Source of the DNA: Pseudosporangium ferrugineum
GTDB lineage: Bacteria > Actinomycetota > Actinomycetes > Mycobacteriales > Micromonosporaceae
Assembly (NCBI RefSeq): GCF_003002065.1
Contig: NZ_PVZG01000010.1
Location: forward strand, 1-64,000
Direction of reading: 5' to 3'
Length of the DNA: 64,000 bases
In this document: positions 33,746-42,468 of the stretch, one piece after another
Position numbering within the stretch: the first letter of the stretch is position 1
Layout: each line of letters begins with the position of its first letter
Translations under genes and position numbers: made by a program
The notes under the pieces: model-generated
The model's input: only the letters and a program-made list of their open reading frames with translations
What the model was told of the DNA's origin: nothing
The model's database searches: none

Positions 33746-34573
33746 TCAAGCGGTCAGCTGCTCCGAGCGCTCCCAGAGCCGGCGGGCCAGGTCCGCATCG
33801 TCCGCGAGCCGGTTCAGGTTCTTGCCGGGCCGGCGCTTGACGTAGTAGCCGCCCGGCTCCCAGTCGACGCCCGGCCGGCTCGCCGCGAGCCAGACCAGCT
33901 GGTCGGCGCCCTTCTCCGGGGTGGTGAGCAGGGCGGCGCGGGAGAGGCGGTTGGTGGCGAGGAACCGCATCAGCCGGCTCGTGGTCTCGGAGCCGAAGTT
34001 GGTCGCCACATTGCCGGGGTAGAACGCGGCGGCCGAGATGCCCGCGGCGTGCCAGCGGCGGTGGAGTTCCCTGGTGAACAGGACGTTCTCCAGCTTGGCC
34101 GTGTTGTAGGCGCGCACCGGATCGTACCTGCGGTCGAGGTTCAGGTCGTCGAGGTCGAGCCCGCGGACCATGCCGCCGTGCAGGGTCGTCGTCTGGATCA
34201 CCGTGGCGCGGGAGGCGATCAGCTTCTCCAGCAGCAGGGTGGTGAGCAGGAACGGCGCCAGATGGTTGATCTGGAAGGTTTTCTCGAAACCGTCGGCCGT
34301 CCGGGCCCGGTCACCGAAGACGCCGCCGGCGTTGTTCGCCAGCACGTCGATCTTTCCGTACGCGCTGTCGAGCGACGCCGCGAGCTTGCGCACCTCGCCG
34401 AGGTTCGTGAAGTCGGCGACGAAGAAGTCGGCGCCGATCCCCCGGGCGACCGCCTCGGTCTTCCCCGGGGAACGGCCGACGACGACCACGCGGTGGCCGT
34501 CCCGCTGCAGGCGGCGGGCGGCCGCGGCACCGATGCCGTCGCTCGCGCCGGTGATGACGATGGTCTTGGACAT
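33746..34573 (-). CDS. SDR-family oxidoreductase
   Basis: 275 residues. TGASDGIGAAAARRL (TGxxxGIG cofactor loop), NNAGGV, and the catalytic tyrosine/lysine in AYNTAKLENVLF. The catalytic Ser position is occupied by threonines (IQTTTLHG). It resembles retinol-dehydrogenase-like or WW-domain oxidoreductase-like SDRs. ATG at 34573 is the family start; an upstream TTG/ATG extension would add 9 residues. It is divergent from the TetR gene, its probable regulator. Confidence 0.85.
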   Translation of the reverse strand: MSKTIVITGASDGIGAAAARRLQRDGHRVVVVGRSPGKTEAVARGIGADFFVADFTNLGEVRKLAASLDSAYGKIDVLANNAGGVFGDRARTADGFEKTFQINHLAPFLLTTLLLEKLIASRATVIQTTTLHGGMVRGLDLDDLNLDRRYDPVRAYNTAKLENVLFTRELHRRWHAAGISAAAFYPGNVATNFGSETTSRLMRFLATNRLSRAALLTTPEKGADQLVWLAASRPGVDWEPGGYYVKRRPGKNLNRLADDADLARRLWERSEQLTA

Positions 34574-34599
34574 GACTTCAGAGTACGCCGAACCTGTCA

Positions 34600-34633
34600 T
34601 TGACTGTCAAGTGAGACGTGAAGTGAAGCACTT
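34600..34633. promoter_or_regulatory. Candidate TetR operator(s)
   Basis: TTGACTGTCAA (34600-34610) is an 11-base palindrome and AAGTGAAGCACTT (34621-34633) an interrupted one. Both lie in the 111-base gap between the divergent SDR and TetR genes. Confidence 0.45.
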
Positions 34634-34684
34634 TGTCGCGTCGTACACCGGAAACGCCGCCGGCAGCGATAGTGTCGGCGGACC

Positions 34685-35365
34685 ATGACACCGAGCCAGG
34701 ACACCCTCAGGGCGCGGACCCGCCGCGCGGTACAGCGGGAGATCGGCGACGCGGCGCTGGCGCTGTTCATCGAGCGCGGGTTCGACGCCACCCCGATCGA
34801 CGCCGTCGCGGCGGCCGTCGGCATGTCCACCCGCAGCGTCTTCCGCTACTTCGCCACGAAGGAAGACATCGTCATCGGCAAGCTCGACCTGGCCGCCGAC
34901 CGCATGCTGGAGACCCTGGCCGCCCGCCCGCCCGGCGAACCGGTCTGGGTGTCACTGCGGCACCTGTTCGACGTCGACGACCCTCGCCCGCAGGGGAGCA
35001 CCGCGGCGATCCACCGGGTCGTCCTCGAGACGCCCGCGCTGCTCGCGGCGTACCTTCAGAAGCTTCAGGAAATCCAGGAGGCGGTGGCACTGGGCCTGCG
35101 GGAACGCGCCGCCGCGGCGGGCCGCCCCTACCCGGCGGACGACCCCACGCCGCGCGCCCTCACCGCCGCGGCCTTCGGCTGCTTCGTCGCCGCGCAGCAC
35201 TCCTGGCTGGCGTCCGGAGCGTCCACGCCCCTCGCCGACGCCGTCGACCGCGCCATGGCGACCCTCGCCCCGGCAACCGAGGCCCAAGCCCCGGCCCAGA
35301 CCCAGACCCAGACCCAAGCCCAAGCCCAAGCTCCGGCTCCGGCTCCGGCTCCGGCTCCGAGCTGA
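34685..35365 (+). CDS. TetR-family regulator with low-complexity tail
   Basis: 226 residues. The N-terminal HTH (about 15-60) is IGDAALALFIERGFDATPID ... VGMSTRSVFRYFATKED. A ligand-binding helical domain follows (RVVLETPALLAAYLQKLQ). The last ~28 residues are a Gln/Ala/Thr/Pro repeat encoded by hexamer repeats (cccaga, cccaag, ctccgg), which could vary in copy number without frameshift. It likely represses the divergent SDR gene. Confidence 0.85.
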   Translation: MTPSQDTLRARTRRAVQREIGDAALALFIERGFDATPIDAVAAAVGMSTRSVFRYFATKEDIVIGKLDLAADRMLETLAARPPGEPVWVSLRHLFDVDDPRPQGSTAAIHRVVLETPALLAAYLQKLQEIQEAVALGLRERAAAAGRPYPADDPTPRALTAAAFGCFVAAQHSWLASGASTPLADAVDRAMATLAPATEAQAPAQTQTQTQAQAQAPAPAPAPAPS

Positions 35366-35400
35366 CCCGGCAAACCCGGCACATCCGAGCCCCAGCCGAC

Positions 35401-35437
35401 CGGCTCGGTCCCGCCCGGAACCGGCGGGACCGAGCCG
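35401..35437. terminator. Strong bidirectional terminator hairpin
   Basis: 15-base perfect arms, CGGCTCGGTCCCGCC (35401-35415) and GGCGGGACCGAGCCG (35423-35437), around a 7-base loop. It sits between convergent tetR and the malectin gene. Confidence 0.8.
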
Positions 35438-35491
35438 GAGCAGCAGGACCGGGCCCGCCCAGGACCGGCCCGGCCCGCGTCGGCCGCCGCG

Positions 35492-36571
35492 TCAGGCGAG
35501 CGGCACCAGGGCGATCGCGTTGACCTGGGGCTGGTCGGCGCTGTGCCGGCTGAACGCGATGCTCACCGCACCGTCGGCGCCGACGGTGACCGGGAAGGCC
35601 TTCTCGACGCCGAACGAGTTCCGGCCGTCCGCGCCCGCCGTGATGGCCGCGCCGATGATGTCGAAGTCGTTCAGCACCGTCGTGCCGTTGATCGCCACGT
35701 CGAAGGAGCGCTGGCCGGGACGCGTGAAGTACCAGTCCAGGAAGTACAGCCGCGCCTCGTACGTCGCACCCGGCGTCAGCCCCGGGACGACGTACTGGAA
35801 CTCGCCGTAGCGCGAGGTGTGCCAGATGTCGGCGGGGATGGGGTGCGCCACCGTACGGCTGAAGTTCGGCAGGCTGGGCGTACCCGCGGGCTTGGTGTCG
35901 ATGCTGCCGCCGGTGCCGTAGACGTCCGCGACGAAGCCGCTGCCGCCGGCGCCGCCCAGGTCGATCGAGATTCCGGCGGGGTTCACCGGCGCCAGCGCGA
36001 TGGCGTTGATCTGCGGCTGGTTGGCGGCGCCGCGGATGAAGTCGAACGTGGCGGTGCCGTCGGCGCCGACGGTGACCGGGAAGTCCTTCTCGACGCCGAA
36101 CGAGTTCCGGCCGTCCGCGCCCGCCGTGATCGCCGCGCCGATGATGTCGAAGCCGGCCAGCACGGTCGACCCGTTGATCGCCACGTCGAAGGTCCGCTGG
36201 CCGGGACGCGTGAAGTACCAGTCCAGGAAGTACAGCCGCGCCTCGTACGTCGCACCCGGCGTGAGACCCGGCACGACGTACCGGGAGTCGCCGACGCGGG
36301 CGGTGTGCCAGATGTCGGCGGGGATCGGGTGGGCCACCGTACGGCTGAAGTTCGGCAGGCTGGGGGCCTCGGCCGGCTTGGTGTCCTCCCGCCCGCCGGT
36401 GCCGTACGTGTCGGCGGCGAAGCCCGTGCCGCCGGCGCCGCCCACGTCGATCGAGACGGCGCCGGTGAGGTCCGCCTGGGCGGCCGCGGGCGCGATCAGT
36501 CCGGCGCCCAGCGCGCCCAGCAGGACGGCGATCGCGGCAGCCGCGCGCCGGCGGGTCAAACGCATGCTCAT
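35492..36571 (-). CDS. Secreted protein with two malectin domains
   Basis: 359 residues. Signal peptide of ~34 residues (twin basic LTRRRAAAAIAV then AQA). Two near-identical ~155-residue malectin-type carbohydrate-binding domains follow (about 38-195 and 200-357). Both contain the block NFSRTVAHPIPADIWHT, the block ARLYFLDWYFTRPGQR, and AAITAGADGRNSFGVEK. The domains share long identical runs, showing a recent internal duplication. There is no catalytic domain. ATG at 36571 has GGAGAG upstream; ATG at 36565 is also possible. It is controlled by the palindrome at 36600. Confidence 0.85.
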   Translation of the reverse strand: MSMRLTRRRAAAAIAVLLGALGAGLIAPAAAQADLTGAVSIDVGGAGGTGFAADTYGTGGREDTKPAEAPSLPNFSRTVAHPIPADIWHTARVGDSRYVVPGLTPGATYEARLYFLDWYFTRPGQRTFDVAINGSTVLAGFDIIGAAITAGADGRNSFGVEKDFPVTVGADGTATFDFIRGAANQPQINAIALAPVNPAGISIDLGGAGGSGFVADVYGTGGSIDTKPAGTPSLPNFSRTVAHPIPADIWHTSRYGEFQYVVPGLTPGATYEARLYFLDWYFTRPGQRSFDVAINGTTVLNDFDIIGAAITAGADGRNSFGVEKAFPVTVGADGAVSIAFSRHSADQPQVNAIALVPLA

Positions 36572-36599
36572 TCTCTCTCCAGGGGTCGTGAGGGGGCGT

Positions 36600-36617
36600 T
36601 TGGAGAGCGCTCTCCAA
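36600..36617. promoter_or_regulatory. Perfect 18-bp LacI-type operator
   Basis: TTGGAGAGCGCTCTCCAA reads identically on both strands and is centred on GC like CebR/CelR-type (TGGGAGCGCTCCCA) operators that control cellulose/beta-glucan genes in actinobacteria. It lies 28 bases before the malectin ATG. TTGACC (36649-36654) on the minus strand is a -35 candidate. The exact regulator is inferred. Confidence 0.75.
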
Positions 36618-36756
36618 GACCTCTTCAGCGTACGGAGGCCACACGGGGGGTCAAGGGCCGCTCACCAGGGCTGCACGATCGCACCCGGCGTACGGGTAAA
36701 GATCTGACATTGATGAGCATGGACACGTCGTCCGTAATGGACAAGCATGGTCAGGT

Positions 36757-38151
36757 ATGACGGATCAGCGCGAGAAGCCCTCGTCCTCGCGACGCGCGTT
36801 CCTGTCCGCCTCCGCGGCCGTTGCCGCGACCCCCGTGCTCGGCCACGCCGCGCACGCCACCGGCCTGCGGAAACAGGTGCCCGACCCGGAGCTGAAGGCG
36901 CTGCTCCGGGAGATCGACCCGCACCGGATCGGCTCGATCGTCACCCGCCTGGCCGCCTTCGGCACCCGGCACACCCTCTCCAGCCAGGACGATCCCGAGC
37001 GCGGCATCGGCGCGGCGCGCGACTGGATCCACGAGCAGTTCCAACGGTACGCGGCACAGTCCGGCGGCCGGATGACCGTGGAGCTCCAGTCGTTCATCCA
37101 GCCACCCGGCCCGCGCGTGCCGGTGCCCACCCGGATCACCAACATCGTCGCCACCCTGCGCGGCGACCGCGACCCGGATCGGGTGTACGTGGTGACCGGC
37201 CACTACGACTCCCGGGCGACCGACGTGATGGACGCGACCAGCGACGCGCCGGGGGCCGACGACGACGCGTCCGGGGTGGCCGCCGTCATGGAGGTCGCCC
37301 GCGTCATGGCGACCCGGCGCACCGAGGCCACGGTCGTGTTCGCCGCCGTCGCGGGCGAGGAGCAGGGCCTCTACGGCTCCGACCACCTCGCCCAGCGGTA
37401 CAAGGACGCGGGCGCGGACGTGCAGGCCATGTTCAGCAACGACATCGTCGGCACCGGGGACGCCCACGACGGCACCGCCGCTGATCCCCGTACGGTGAGA
37501 TTGTTCGTCGAGGGGGTCCCCACGGCCGAGACGCCCGCGCAGACCTCGACCCGGCAGTCGGTCGGCGGCGAGAACGACGGCCCGTCGCGGCAGCTCGGCC
37601 GCTTCGTCCGCGACGTCGCGGAGAACCCCCAGACCGGCATGAAGGTCCGCGTGGTCTGGCGGCGCGACCGCTACCTGCGCGGCAGCGACCACATCTCGTT
37701 CCTGCTCCGCGGCTACCCCGCCGCCCGCCTCACCGAGCCCCGCGAGAACTTCGCCCACGAGCACCAGAACGTCCGCGTCGAGAACGGCATCCAGTACGGC
37801 GACCTCGTCGAGTTCTGCGACTTCCGGTACATCGCCCGGGTGGCCCGCGTGAACGCCGCCGCGCTCTGGTCCCTGGCCCAGGCCCCGGGCACCCCCAAGG
37901 GCGTGATCATCGACACCACCCAGCTCACCAACCAGACCACCCTGCGCTGGCAACCATCCCCCGCCACCGACCTCGCAGGCTACGAGATCGTCTGGCGCGA
38001 GACGACGGCCGCCGACTGGCAGCACACCCTCCCGGTGGGCACCGCCACCACGACAACGATCGACATCTCCAAGGACAACGTCTTCTTCGGCGTACGCGCA
38101 GTGGACCGCGAAGGCCACCGCAGCCCGGTCGCCGCTCCCACCCCCGGCTGA
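36757..38151 (+). CDS. Tat-exported M28 aminopeptidase-like protein
   Basis: 464 residues. N-terminal Tat-like signal SSRRAFLSASAAVAATPVLG. M28 zinc peptidase core: HYDSR (His149), GADDDASG (Asp168), AGEEQGLYGS (Glu201/202) and SNDIVG (Asp229). A fibronectin-III-like C-terminal domain begins near 375 (TTLRWQPSPATDLAGYEIVW). Predicted to be secreted and to trim N-terminal amino acids from extracellular peptides. It is divergent from the malectin gene, and the operator between them may control both. Confidence 0.88.
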   Translation: MTDQREKPSSSRRAFLSASAAVAATPVLGHAAHATGLRKQVPDPELKALLREIDPHRIGSIVTRLAAFGTRHTLSSQDDPERGIGAARDWIHEQFQRYAAQSGGRMTVELQSFIQPPGPRVPVPTRITNIVATLRGDRDPDRVYVVTGHYDSRATDVMDATSDAPGADDDASGVAAVMEVARVMATRRTEATVVFAAVAGEEQGLYGSDHLAQRYKDAGADVQAMFSNDIVGTGDAHDGTAADPRTVRLFVEGVPTAETPAQTSTRQSVGGENDGPSRQLGRFVRDVAENPQTGMKVRVVWRRDRYLRGSDHISFLLRGYPAARLTEPRENFAHEHQNVRVENGIQYGDLVEFCDFRYIARVARVNAAALWSLAQAPGTPKGVIIDTTQLTNQTTLRWQPSPATDLAGYEIVWRETTAADWQHTLPVGTATTTTIDISKDNVFFGVRAVDREGHRSPVAAPTPG

Positions 38152-38190
38152 GATCGCCCACAGGCGAGCACCGACCAGCCGTTACCACTC

Positions 38191-38332
38191 GCCGGCGTCG
38201 TCCGGCCGTCACCCCTCTCGGCTGAAGGCGTTTACAGGCCGGCGTCGTCCGGCCGTCACCCCTCTCGGCTGAAGGCGTTTACAGGCCGGCGTCGTCCGGC
38301 CGTCACCCCCTTCTCCGGCTGAGAGCGTCCGC
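38191..38332. repeat. 47-bp tandem repeat (about 3 copies)
   Basis: Units begin GCCGGCGTCGTCCGGCCGTC at 38191, 38238 and 38285; the first two are identical over 47 bases and the third diverges after ~30 bases. Each unit carries the hairpin GCCGG-cgtcgt-CCGGC. Two similar GTTGTCCACA blocks follow around 38398-38440. The 384-base gap holds no supported gene. Confidence 0.85.
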
Positions 38333-38535
38333 GGGCCAGGGCGGTCGCCGCTCCTCTCCTGGCAGCCATTGTGCACCGGCCGGTCCGGGCGGGCGGCGTT
38401 GTCCACAAGCCGGACCCGACCGGCTGACGTTGTCCACAGGCCCGGCCCGGGCGGCTCCGCGGCGGGTCCGTCCGGCGTAATGTCCCCAGGGCCCGGCCCG
38501 CCGGCCGGTGATCGCACAAACCCTGGGAGGCACGG

Positions 38536-38838
38536 GTGGCCTACGGCTACATCGGCACGATGCGCACCGTCCAGGACCACCGCGACGAGGTGGTCCGGAT
38601 CCTGCTCTCGGGCACGCAGGGCCTCCGCGCAGCCGGTTGCCTTCTGTACGTCGTGAGCGTCTCCGACAGCGACAGCGAGCTGATCCACGTCACGGAGGTG
38701 TGGCAGAGCCGGGAGCACCACGACGCGTCCCTGCGGCTGCCGGAGACCCAGGCTGCCATAGCCCAGGCGATGCCCCTGCTCACCGGCGAGTTCACCCGCG
38801 AGGAGCTGACGGTCGTCGGCGGACTGGGCCTCGCATGA
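38536..38838 (+). CDS. Antibiotic biosynthesis monooxygenase (ABM) family protein
   Basis: 100 residues with a single ABM ferredoxin-like domain: YIGTMRTVQDHRDEVVRILL, CLLYVVSVSDSDSELIHVTE and VWQSREHHDASLRLPETQAA (quinol-monooxygenase-like W...E..H pattern). These small proteins act as cofactor-free oxygenases on quinones or as electron-handling proteins. GTG at 38536. Its TGA overlaps the start of a 21-codon ORF. Confidence 0.85.
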   Translation: MAYGYIGTMRTVQDHRDEVVRILLSGTQGLRAAGCLLYVVSVSDSDSELIHVTEVWQSREHHDASLRLPETQAAIAQAMPLLTGEFTREELTVVGGLGLA

Positions 38839-38900
38839 CGGCGCCCTTCCCGCCGGTGATCGGCGAGACGCCTGCCGCAGACCGGGCCGGCACGACATGA
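38835..38900 (+). CDS. Possible 21-codon linking ORF
   Basis: ATG at 38835 overlaps the ABM stop (ATGA) and its TGA overlaps the SDR start (ATGA at 38897). The peptide is MTAPFPPVIGETPAADRAGTT. This double overlap would pass ribosomes from the ABM gene to the SDR gene. A tiny translated linker is a reasonable guess; the peptide itself may have no role. Confidence 0.35.
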   Translation: MTAPFPPVIGETPAADRAGTT

Positions 38901-39643
38901 CGATCCTGGGCAGCGCCCTGGTCACCGGGGCCTCGCGGGGGCTGGGGGCGCGGATCGCGCAGCGCCTCGCGGGCGACGGCTGGCCGGTGGCCGTGAACTA
39001 CCACTCCGACAGGGCGGGCGCGGAGCGGGTGGTGGACGCCATCGTCGCCGCCGGTGGGCGTGCGGCGGCGTTCCGGGCCGACGTGACCTCCGAGGACGAG
39101 GTTCCCGGGCTGGTGGCGGCGGCGGAGGCGGAGCTCGGCCCGGTGCAGGTGCTCGTCGCCAACGCTACCGGGCCGCAGCCGCTGGTGCCGGCCGCCGACG
39201 TGTCGTGGCAGGACCACCTGGACCAGCTCGTGTTCTTCGTGAAGAGCCCGGCGCTGCTGATGCGGGCCACGCTGCCGGGCATGCGCGCGCTCGGCACCGG
39301 CCGCATCGTGCACATCGGCTCGGACTCGTTCGAGCGGGCGCTGCCGGGGGCGTCGGCCTACAACGCCGCCAAGGGCGCGCAGATCGGCCTGGCCCGGACG
39401 TGGGCGCGGGAGCTGGGGGCGTACGGAATCACGGTCAACGTCGTCGCCCCGGGCTGGATCCCGGTCGAGCGCCACGGCGTCGTGACCACCGAGGACAGCG
39501 CCGGCTACGTCCGCGACGTGCCCCTCGGCCGGCTCGGCACCCCGGACGACGTCGCGGACGTGGTCGCCTTCGTGGCGAGCGACGCCGCCCGCTTCATGAC
39601 CGGCGAACGCCTGACCGTCAACGGCGGCCACACCATCGACTGA
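38897..39643 (+). CDS. SDR-family oxidoreductase (3-oxoacyl-ACP-reductase-like)
   Basis: 248 residues, classical SDR: VTGASRGLGARIAQRL, ADVTSEDEVPGL, IVHIGSDSFERALPGASAYN (catalytic Ser and Tyr), AAKGAQIGL (Lys), and PGWIPVERHG. NADPH preference is suggested by the basic residue context only loosely. It likely partners the ABM protein upstream, e.g. in a ketone/quinone modification, but the substrate is unknown. Confidence 0.88.
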   Translation: MTILGSALVTGASRGLGARIAQRLAGDGWPVAVNYHSDRAGAERVVDAIVAAGGRAAAFRADVTSEDEVPGLVAAAEAELGPVQVLVANATGPQPLVPAADVSWQDHLDQLVFFVKSPALLMRATLPGMRALGTGRIVHIGSDSFERALPGASAYNAAKGAQIGLARTWARELGAYGITVNVVAPGWIPVERHGVVTTEDSAGYVRDVPLGRLGTPDDVADVVAFVASDAARFMTGERLTVNGGHTID

Positions 39644-39930
39644 CCGGCGCCGCTTCCACCCAGCGGAGCTGCTCCCGGCCAGCGGGGCCGCTCCCACCCA
39701 GCCGAGTTGCGCTCCCACCCAGCCGGGACGCTCCCGGGCCAGCGGCGGCGCCACACCTGGCCAGCCGAGCTGCTCCCCGGCGCTCGGGGTCTCGGACAGC
39801 GGGGCCGCACCCGGCCAGCGGGCTACGCCTGGCCAGCGGCGCCAGCGCCTGGCCCTGGCCGCGATCGCCGTCGAGCCGGCCGCGGCGAGGCGGCCGGGCG
39901 GCGGCGGGCTCCCCGCCACCGGTGAGAGCC
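39644..39930. other. Intergenic with degenerate GC-rich repeats
   Basis: Repeated words CTCCCACCCAGC, GGCCAGCG and GAGCTGCTC recur irregularly (e.g. 39655-39740 and 39765-39835). Large frames exist on both strands but have no family resemblance and no start signal. I see no gene here. Confidence 0.55.
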
Positions 39931-39964
39931 GGCCGGGCCCCCGCGCGGGGCGAGGGGCCCGGCC
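39931..39964. terminator. pheT downstream terminator hairpin
   Basis: Perfect 11-base arms GGCCGGGCCCC (39931-39941) and GGGGCCCGGCC (39954-39964) with a 12-base loop, starting 28 bases after the pheT stop on its strand. It could also stop transcription coming from the SDR gene. Confidence 0.7.
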
Positions 39965-39991
39965 TTGGCGGTGTCTCGCGCGAAGCCTGGC

Positions 39992-42466
39992 TCAGGCGCC
40001 GCGCAGGGTCGCTCCCGTGCGCTCCGCGGCCGAGGCCACCGCTGCGTCGCGGGCCGCTACGGCCTCCTCGACCGTCAGGGTGCGGTCCGGGGCGCGGAAC
40101 GTCAGCTTGTACGCGAGGCTCTTCAGCCCCTCGCCGAGCTGTGCCGACGCGTACACGTCGAAGAGCCGTACCGATTCGAGCAGGTTGCCCGCGCCCGCGA
40201 CCAGGGCTGCCTCGACCGTGGCGGATGGCACCGATGACGGGACCACCAGGGCCACGTCGATCAGGGCCGGCGGGAAGGTGGAGATCCGGGTCGCCTGGGT
40301 GACCGGGCGGGGCGGGATCGCGTCGAGGTCGAGTTCCATCGCGCAGGTGCGCTTGGGGAGCTCGAGCGCCGACAGGACCGCGGGGTGGAGCTCGCCCGCG
40401 TGGCCGACCACGGCGCCGTCGACCGAGATCGCGGCGCAGCGGCCCGGGTGCCACGGCGCGTGGGTGGCCGCCTCGACGGTGACGCGGTCCGGGGTCATGC
40501 CGGCCGCGGACAGTGCGATGCGGGCCGCCTCCACCGCGTCCGACCAGGTGGCCGGGCGGCCCTCGCCCCACCAGCCGGCCGGGACGACGTCGCCGGTGAG
40601 CGCCGCGGCGAGGTGCCACGGCTGGGCCGGCACGATCGCGTTGGCCGCCGTCCAGTCCTCGTCGGACGGGCCGTGGTCGACGCCGAGCGGCGGCGGGGCC
40701 GTGGCGGTCAGGTGCGGCAGGAACACCGTACCCAGCTCGTAGAGGGCCAGGTCACGCTCGCCGCGGCCGAGGTTGCGCTTCAGCGTGGCCAGCAGCGGCG
40801 GCAGCAGCGACGTCCGCAGCAGCGGCTCCTGCTCGGACAGCGGGTTGGTCAGCCGGACCGCGCTGCGGCGCGGGTCGTCCGCCGGCAGGCCGAGCTGGTC
40901 CGCCGCCGCGGGGGCGACGAACGGGTACGACAGCACCTCGACGTAGCCGTTCTCGGCCAGCGCCCGGCCGACCGTGCGCCGCCGCGCCTGCTCGGCGGTG
41001 ATGCCGCGACCGCTGTGGGCCGGCGGCAGCAGGCTCGGGATGGCGTCGTAGCCGCCGAGCCGGGCCACCTCCTCGATCAGGTCGATGCCGGCCACCAGGT
41101 CGGGACGCCACGTCGGCGGCGTGACCTCGAGCGGCTCCACCCCGGTGACCGCGCAACCGACCTGGCCGAGCAGCTCGGTGACCCGCTCGGCCGGGTACGC
41201 GACGCCGATCCGCCGCGTCGCCAGGTCGGTGGGCAGCAGCACCGGCGCCGGCGGCACCACGTGGTCGATGTCGAGCACGCGCTCGTCCACCGTGCCGCCC
41301 GCGTGCGCGGTGAGCAGCTCCACCGCGCGCTGCAGCGCCACCAGCGGCAGCTGCGGGTCGACGCCGCGCTCCCAGCGTTTCGCCGCCTCGCTGAACAGCT
41401 TGTGCCGGCGGGCCGTGCGCCCGACCATGACCGGGTCCCAGTGGGCCGCCTCGAGCAGCACGTCCACCGTGTCCGGCTGCACCTCGCTGGTCTCGCCGCC
41501 CATGACCGCGGCGAGCGAGATCGGCCCGGAGTCGTCGCAGATCACCATGTCCTCGGCGTCGAGCACGCGCGCGACGCCGTCCAGGGTGGTCAGCTTCTCC
41601 CCCGGCCGGGCGCGGCGCACGACCAGGCCGCCGCGCAGCAGGTTGAGGTCGAACACGTGCATGGGCTGGCCGAGTTCGAGCATCACGTAGTTGGTGATGT
41701 CGACCGCGAGCGAGATCGTGCGGATCCCGGAGGCGATCAGCCGGCGCTGCATCCACGCCGGCGACGGGGCGGACGGGTCGATGCCCCGGACCACCCGCGC
41801 GGCGAAGCGGTCGCAGCCGACCGTGTCCTCGATGCGGATCCCGTACGGGGCCTCGTCCGTGGCAGCCGCGGCCGCCGCCCGGCCCGGATCGGTGTACGCG
41901 ACCGAGTACGCGTACGCCAGCTCGCGCGCGAGCCCCCGCACGCTCATCTGGTAGCCGCGGTCCGGGGTGATCTCCACGTCGAGGATCACGTCGTCGAGCC
42001 CCACGACCGGGCGCGCGTCGGCGCCGGGCGTCGCGGACTCCGGCGGCAGCACGATGATGCCGTCGTGGTCGCCGCTGAGGCCCAGCTCGGCCGCGGAGCA
42101 GATCATGCCGTGGGAGTTGCGCCCGTACGTCTTGCGGGCCCCGATCGTGAAGCCGCCGGGCAGCTCGCCGCCGGGTAGGATCACGACCACCAGGTCGCCC
42201 TCGGCGAAGTTGCGCGCACCGCAGACGATCTCCTGCGCGGCGGGGTTGCCGACGTCGACCCGGCAGAAGCGGATCGGCTTCTTGAACCCGGTCAGCTCCT
42301 CGATCTCCAGCACCCGCCCGACGACCAGGTCGCCCTTGATCGTGGCGGCCTGGTCGACGATGGACTCGACCTCGATGCCGAGGTCGACCAGCTTGCGCTC
42401 GAGCGCGGCCGCGTCGACGGCCGGCAGCTCGACGTACTCGCGCAGCCAGGACAGGGACAGCTTCAT
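39992..42466 (-). CDS. pheT: Phenylalanyl-tRNA synthetase beta subunit
   Basis: 824 residues, forming the alpha2-beta2 enzyme with PheS. N-terminal MKLSLSWLREYVELP, the tRNA-binding OB domain (about 40-155, GDLVVGRVLEIEEL), B3/B4 editing domain, B5 domain (~395-470), and the C-terminal FDX-ACB anticodon-binding domain (~730-824). Family length is normal. It is separated from pheS by 2 bases, so the subunits are translated together. Confidence 0.97.
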   Translation of the reverse strand: MKLSLSWLREYVELPAVDAAALERKLVDLGIEVESIVDQAATIKGDLVVGRVLEIEELTGFKKPIRFCRVDVGNPAAQEIVCGARNFAEGDLVVVILPGGELPGGFTIGARKTYGRNSHGMICSAAELGLSGDHDGIIVLPPESATPGADARPVVGLDDVILDVEITPDRGYQMSVRGLARELAYAYSVAYTDPGRAAAAAATDEAPYGIRIEDTVGCDRFAARVVRGIDPSAPSPAWMQRRLIASGIRTISLAVDITNYVMLELGQPMHVFDLNLLRGGLVVRRARPGEKLTTLDGVARVLDAEDMVICDDSGPISLAAVMGGETSEVQPDTVDVLLEAAHWDPVMVGRTARRHKLFSEAAKRWERGVDPQLPLVALQRAVELLTAHAGGTVDERVLDIDHVVPPAPVLLPTDLATRRIGVAYPAERVTELLGQVGCAVTGVEPLEVTPPTWRPDLVAGIDLIEEVARLGGYDAIPSLLPPAHSGRGITAEQARRRTVGRALAENGYVEVLSYPFVAPAAADQLGLPADDPRRSAVRLTNPLSEQEPLLRTSLLPPLLATLKRNLGRGERDLALYELGTVFLPHLTATAPPPLGVDHGPSDEDWTAANAIVPAQPWHLAAALTGDVVPAGWWGEGRPATWSDAVEAARIALSAAGMTPDRVTVEAATHAPWHPGRCAAISVDGAVVGHAGELHPAVLSALELPKRTCAMELDLDAIPPRPVTQATRISTFPPALIDVALVVPSSVPSATVEAALVAGAGNLLESVRLFDVYASAQLGEGLKSLAYKLTFRAPDRTLTVEEAVAARDAAVASAAERTGATLRGA

Positions 42467-42468
42467 GA

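Noticed and set aside
38209..38925. Minus-strand ORF with repeated RRPVNAFSREG peptides
   Set aside because: Produced by the 47-bp DNA repeats and overlaps the ABM gene; no ribosome site.
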